A stretch of 64,000 nt of DNA from Oceanobacillus halophilus (GTDB lineage: Bacteria; Bacillota; Bacilli; Bacillales; Amphibacillaceae). The notes under the pieces are model-generated. The model searched no databases, was not told where the DNA came from, and worked only from the letters and a program-made list of their open reading frames with translations. Below are positions 62,512 to 64,000 of the stretch, piece after piece; within the stretch, counting starts at the first letter, position 1; each line of letters opens with the position of its first letter. A program made the translations under genes and the position numbers. The stretch covers positions 177,420 to 241,419 of the forward strand of contig NZ_RBZP01000003.1 in the NCBI RefSeq assembly GCF_003628505.1. Direction: 5' to 3'.

Positions 62512-62635
62512 GGCTTTTGTAGCTCAGTTGATAGAACAACGAGCGATACTTCTACCGAGTATGCTACGAGTAACCCCGAAGCGTTGACATCGCTGAATAA
62601 GTTAGAAGGTACAGGGGGGGTGAATACAAAAGCGC
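62512..62635 (+). other. tRNA-chimera element B: tRNA-Phe-like 5' part joined to the same core
   Basis: Bases 62502-62538, including ten bases of upstream flank, align with the flank and first 26 bases of tRNA-Phe at 62663-62698 (five mismatches, one gap). The core runs 62537-62582. A perfect 9-bp stem (GCTTTTGTA 62513-62521 with TACAAAAGC 62625-62633) closes the whole element, so it could fold as a separate RNA. Lies in the 192-base gap before tRNA-Phe. Confidence 0.6.
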
Positions 62636-62672
62636 AATACCAAAATTAAAGCCTTAAAATATTTATTACTGT

Positions 62673-62748
<76 letters not shown>

Positions 62749-62762
62749 TTAGTAACGACGTT

Positions 62763-62847
62763 GGAGGGGTAGCGAAGTGGCTAAACGCGGCGGACTGTAA
62801 ATCCGCTCCCTCAGGGTTCGGCAGTTCGAATCTGCCCCCCTCCACCA
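62763..62847 (+). tRNA. tRNA-Tyr(GTA)
   Basis: Long variable arm (class II), 85 bases, anticodon GTA, encoded CCA. Confidence 0.96.
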
Positions 62848-62861
62848 TCTTTTGATCATTT

Positions 62862-62937
<76 letters not shown>

Positions 62938-62941
62938 CTAA

Positions 62942-63017
62942 GAGCCATTAGCTCAGTCGGTAGAGCATCTGACTTTTAATCAGAGGGTCGAAGGTTCGAA
63001 TCCTTCATGGCTCACCA
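62942..63017 (+). tRNA. tRNA-Lys(TTT)
   Basis: Acceptor GAGCCAT/ATGGCTC, anticodon TTT, encoded CCA. Confidence 0.96.
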
Positions 63018-63022
63018 TTTAT

Positions 63023-63107
63023 GCGGGTGTGGCGGAATTGGCAGACGCGCTAGACTTAGGATCTAGTATCTTCGGATGTGGGGGTTCGACTCCCTTCACC
63101 CGCACCA
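63023..63107 (+). tRNA. tRNA-Leu(TAG)
   Basis: Class II, acceptor GCGGGTG/CACCCGC, loop CTTAGGA, encoded CCA. Confidence 0.96.
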
Positions 63108-63128
63108 TTAAAATCAAATTGCTATTAT

Positions 63129-63203
63129 GCGGAAGTAGTTCAGTGGTAGAACACCACCTTGCCAAGGTGGGGGTCGCGGGTTCGAATCCCGTCTTCCGCT
63201 CCA
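63129..63203 (+). tRNA. tRNA-Gly(GCC)
   Basis: Acceptor GCGGAAG/CTTCCGC, anticodon GCC, encoded CCA. Confidence 0.96.
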
Positions 63204-63210
63204 GACCCTT

Positions 63211-63299
63211 GCCGGGGTGGCGGAATTGGCAGACGCACAGGACTTAAAATCCTGCGATAGGTAACTATCGTACCGGTTCGACTCCGGTCCTCGGCACCA
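63211..63299 (+). tRNA. tRNA-Leu(TAA)
   Basis: Class II, 89 bases with long variable arm (CGATAGGTAACTATCG), anticodon TAA, encoded CCA. Confidence 0.96.
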
Positions 63300-63302
63300 T
63301 AA

Positions 63303-63379
63303 GCGCCCGTAGCTCAATTGGATAGAGCGTTTGACTACGGATCAAAAGGTTAGGGGTTCGACTCCTCTCGGGCGCGCCA
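63303..63379 (+). tRNA. tRNA-Arg(ACG)
   Basis: Acceptor GCGCCCG/CGGGCGC, G73, anticodon ACG (inosine-modified reading CGN), encoded CCA. Confidence 0.96.
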
Positions 63380-63384
63380 TAATA

Positions 63385-63461
63385 CGGGGAGTAGCTCAGT
63401 TGGATAGAGCAGCAGCCTTCTAAGCTGCGGGTCGCAGGTTCGAATCCTGTCTTCTCGGCCA
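63385..63461 (+). tRNA. tRNA-Arg(TCT), unusual acceptor
   Basis: Anticodon loop CTTCTAA on stem GCAGC/GCTGC. Acceptor CGGGGAG/CTTCTCG starts with C1-G72 and has two G-T wobbles; G73 and encoded CCA. Confidence 0.85.
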
Positions 63462-63471
63462 TGTTTTTTAT

Positions 63472-63545
63472 GCGGGTGTAGTTTAATGGTAAAACCTCAG
63501 CCTTCCAAGCTGATGACGAGGGTTCGATTCCCTTCACCCGCTCCA
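63472..63545 (+). tRNA. tRNA-Gly(TCC)
   Basis: Acceptor GCGGGTG/CACCCGC, anticodon TCC, encoded CCA. Confidence 0.96.
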
Positions 63546-63556
63546 TTATTATTTGT

Positions 63557-63630
<74 letters not shown>

Positions 63631-63644
63631 TCCGTTCAAAATTA

Positions 63645-63673
63645 TTGACATTTGTTGAATGGTGTTGTATTAT
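63645..63673 (+). promoter_or_regulatory. rRNA operon promoter P1
   Basis: TTGACA, 17 bases, TATTAT, 15 bases after tRNA-Ile. Confidence 0.8.
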
Positions 63674-63715
63674 TGTGTGTCTATCGCGTTAATAATTTTC
63701 GTTAAATAAAATGCA

Positions 63716-63744
63716 TTGACAAATGATACACGATACAGTATATT
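63716..63744 (+). promoter_or_regulatory. rRNA operon promoter P2
   Basis: TTGACA, 17 bases, TATATT; tandem with P1 as in Bacillus rrn operons. Confidence 0.82.
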
Positions 63745-63779
63745 TAATAAGCTGCTTTTGTGAAGCGGTAAACTAAATT

Positions 63780-63800
63780 TGCTCTTTGAAAACTGAACAA
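63780..63800 (+). promoter_or_regulatory. boxA antitermination region of the rrn leader
   Basis: TGCTCTTTGAAAACTGAACA, the standard Bacillus rrn leader signal for Nus-dependent antitermination. Confidence 0.8.
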
Positions 63801-63908
63801 AACAACCAGTATGTTAAGACGAAAGAAACTCGTTTTCTTTTAACAATAGAAGGTAACACTTCTAAAAGCTAAGACATAGAATTAATTGGTGTTAATTCTA
63901 TACAAACT

Positions 63909-64000
63909 TTTTTGGAGAGTTTGATCTTGGCTCAGGACGAACGCTGGCGGCGTGCCTAATACATGCAAGTCGAGCGCGGGAAGCTAACTGATCTCCTTCG
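63909..64000 (+). rRNA. 16S rRNA, 5' end (cut by window edge)
   Basis: GGAGAGTTTGATC, TTGGCTCAGGACGAACGCTGG, CGGCGTGCCTAATACATGCA (read in order) then GTCGAGCGCGGGAAGC; exact mature 5' base uncertain by a few positions. The V1 start fits Oceanobacillus/Gracilibacillus-like Bacillaceae. Confidence 0.95.

Overview
The window is a low-GC Gram-positive chromosome segment. The 16S rRNA gene that starts at the right edge, the Bacillus-type tRNA array in front of it, strong Shine-Dalgarno sites with frequent TTG/GTG starts, and orthologues of sporulation and Bacillus genes (Sda, YjcZ, YbxH, Mistic, AlaR/AlaT, YerD, CAP-domain YlbC) point to a spore-forming Bacillaceae. A fused OpuF osmolyte transporter and the first bases of the 16S gene fit the halotolerant Oceanobacillus/Gracilibacillus/Virgibacillus group, but the exact genus cannot be settled here. 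Layout: 1-6.1 kb holds a carbamoylase (cut by the window edge), threonine aldolase, an XRE/vWA divergent pair and small envelope proteins. 6.1-13.3 kb looks like an accessory, defence-flavoured stretch: PLD-helicase-DUF3427 with a NUDIX partner, a DUF4145 protein, an orphan small gene, a 24-bp minisatellite plus a GAA microsatellite, and an Rpn-family nuclease with a well-formed internal start site. 13.4-26 kb: VLRF1-like release factor, lone trpB, CAP-domain protein, nucleoside hydrolase, a TetR/DHA2 exporter pair, AEC transporter, amidase and phosphoketolase. 26-35 kb: CBS protein, alaR-alaT, SulP transporter with an ArsR repressor, opuFA-opuFB. 35.3-36.1 kb is a wrecked type VII secretion toxin cassette (YwqH/YwqI-like genes whose toxin is reduced to its last codons). 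36-45 kb: lgt, sugar acetyltransferase, PstS-like protein, RDD and DUF3267 proteins, two unlisted small membrane proteins, a YodB-like redox regulator with a DsbA-family protein, yerD, cupin, and the sporulation checkpoint gene sda. 45-61.7 kb: zincin-like protein, acetyltransferases, a cell-wall amidase, DinB-like proteins, PadR/DUF2812, methyltransferase, a cluster of tiny YjcZ/Gly-Tyr-rich sporulation proteins, MarR/MFS, CapA, lactonase, CoA-disulfide reductase-rhodanese, and an orphan Mistic gene. 61.8-64 kb: tandem promoters, fifteen tRNA genes, two rRNA promoters, boxA and the 5' end of 16S rRNA. Most genes are single-gene or two-gene units separated by good intrinsic terminators; several regulators (TetR, HxlR, PadR, MarR, ArsR) sit directly behind clear palindromic operators. 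From 15.6 kb on, at least 22 copies of a roughly 30-40-bp REP-like repeat sit in intergenic space, several starting within 0-3 bases of a stop codon. The most unusual signal is in the tRNA array: the only two long inter-tRNA gaps each hold a 5' tRNA fragment (copied from the tRNA just downstream) joined to the same conserved core of about 46 nt, which can fold and shows a compensatory change.
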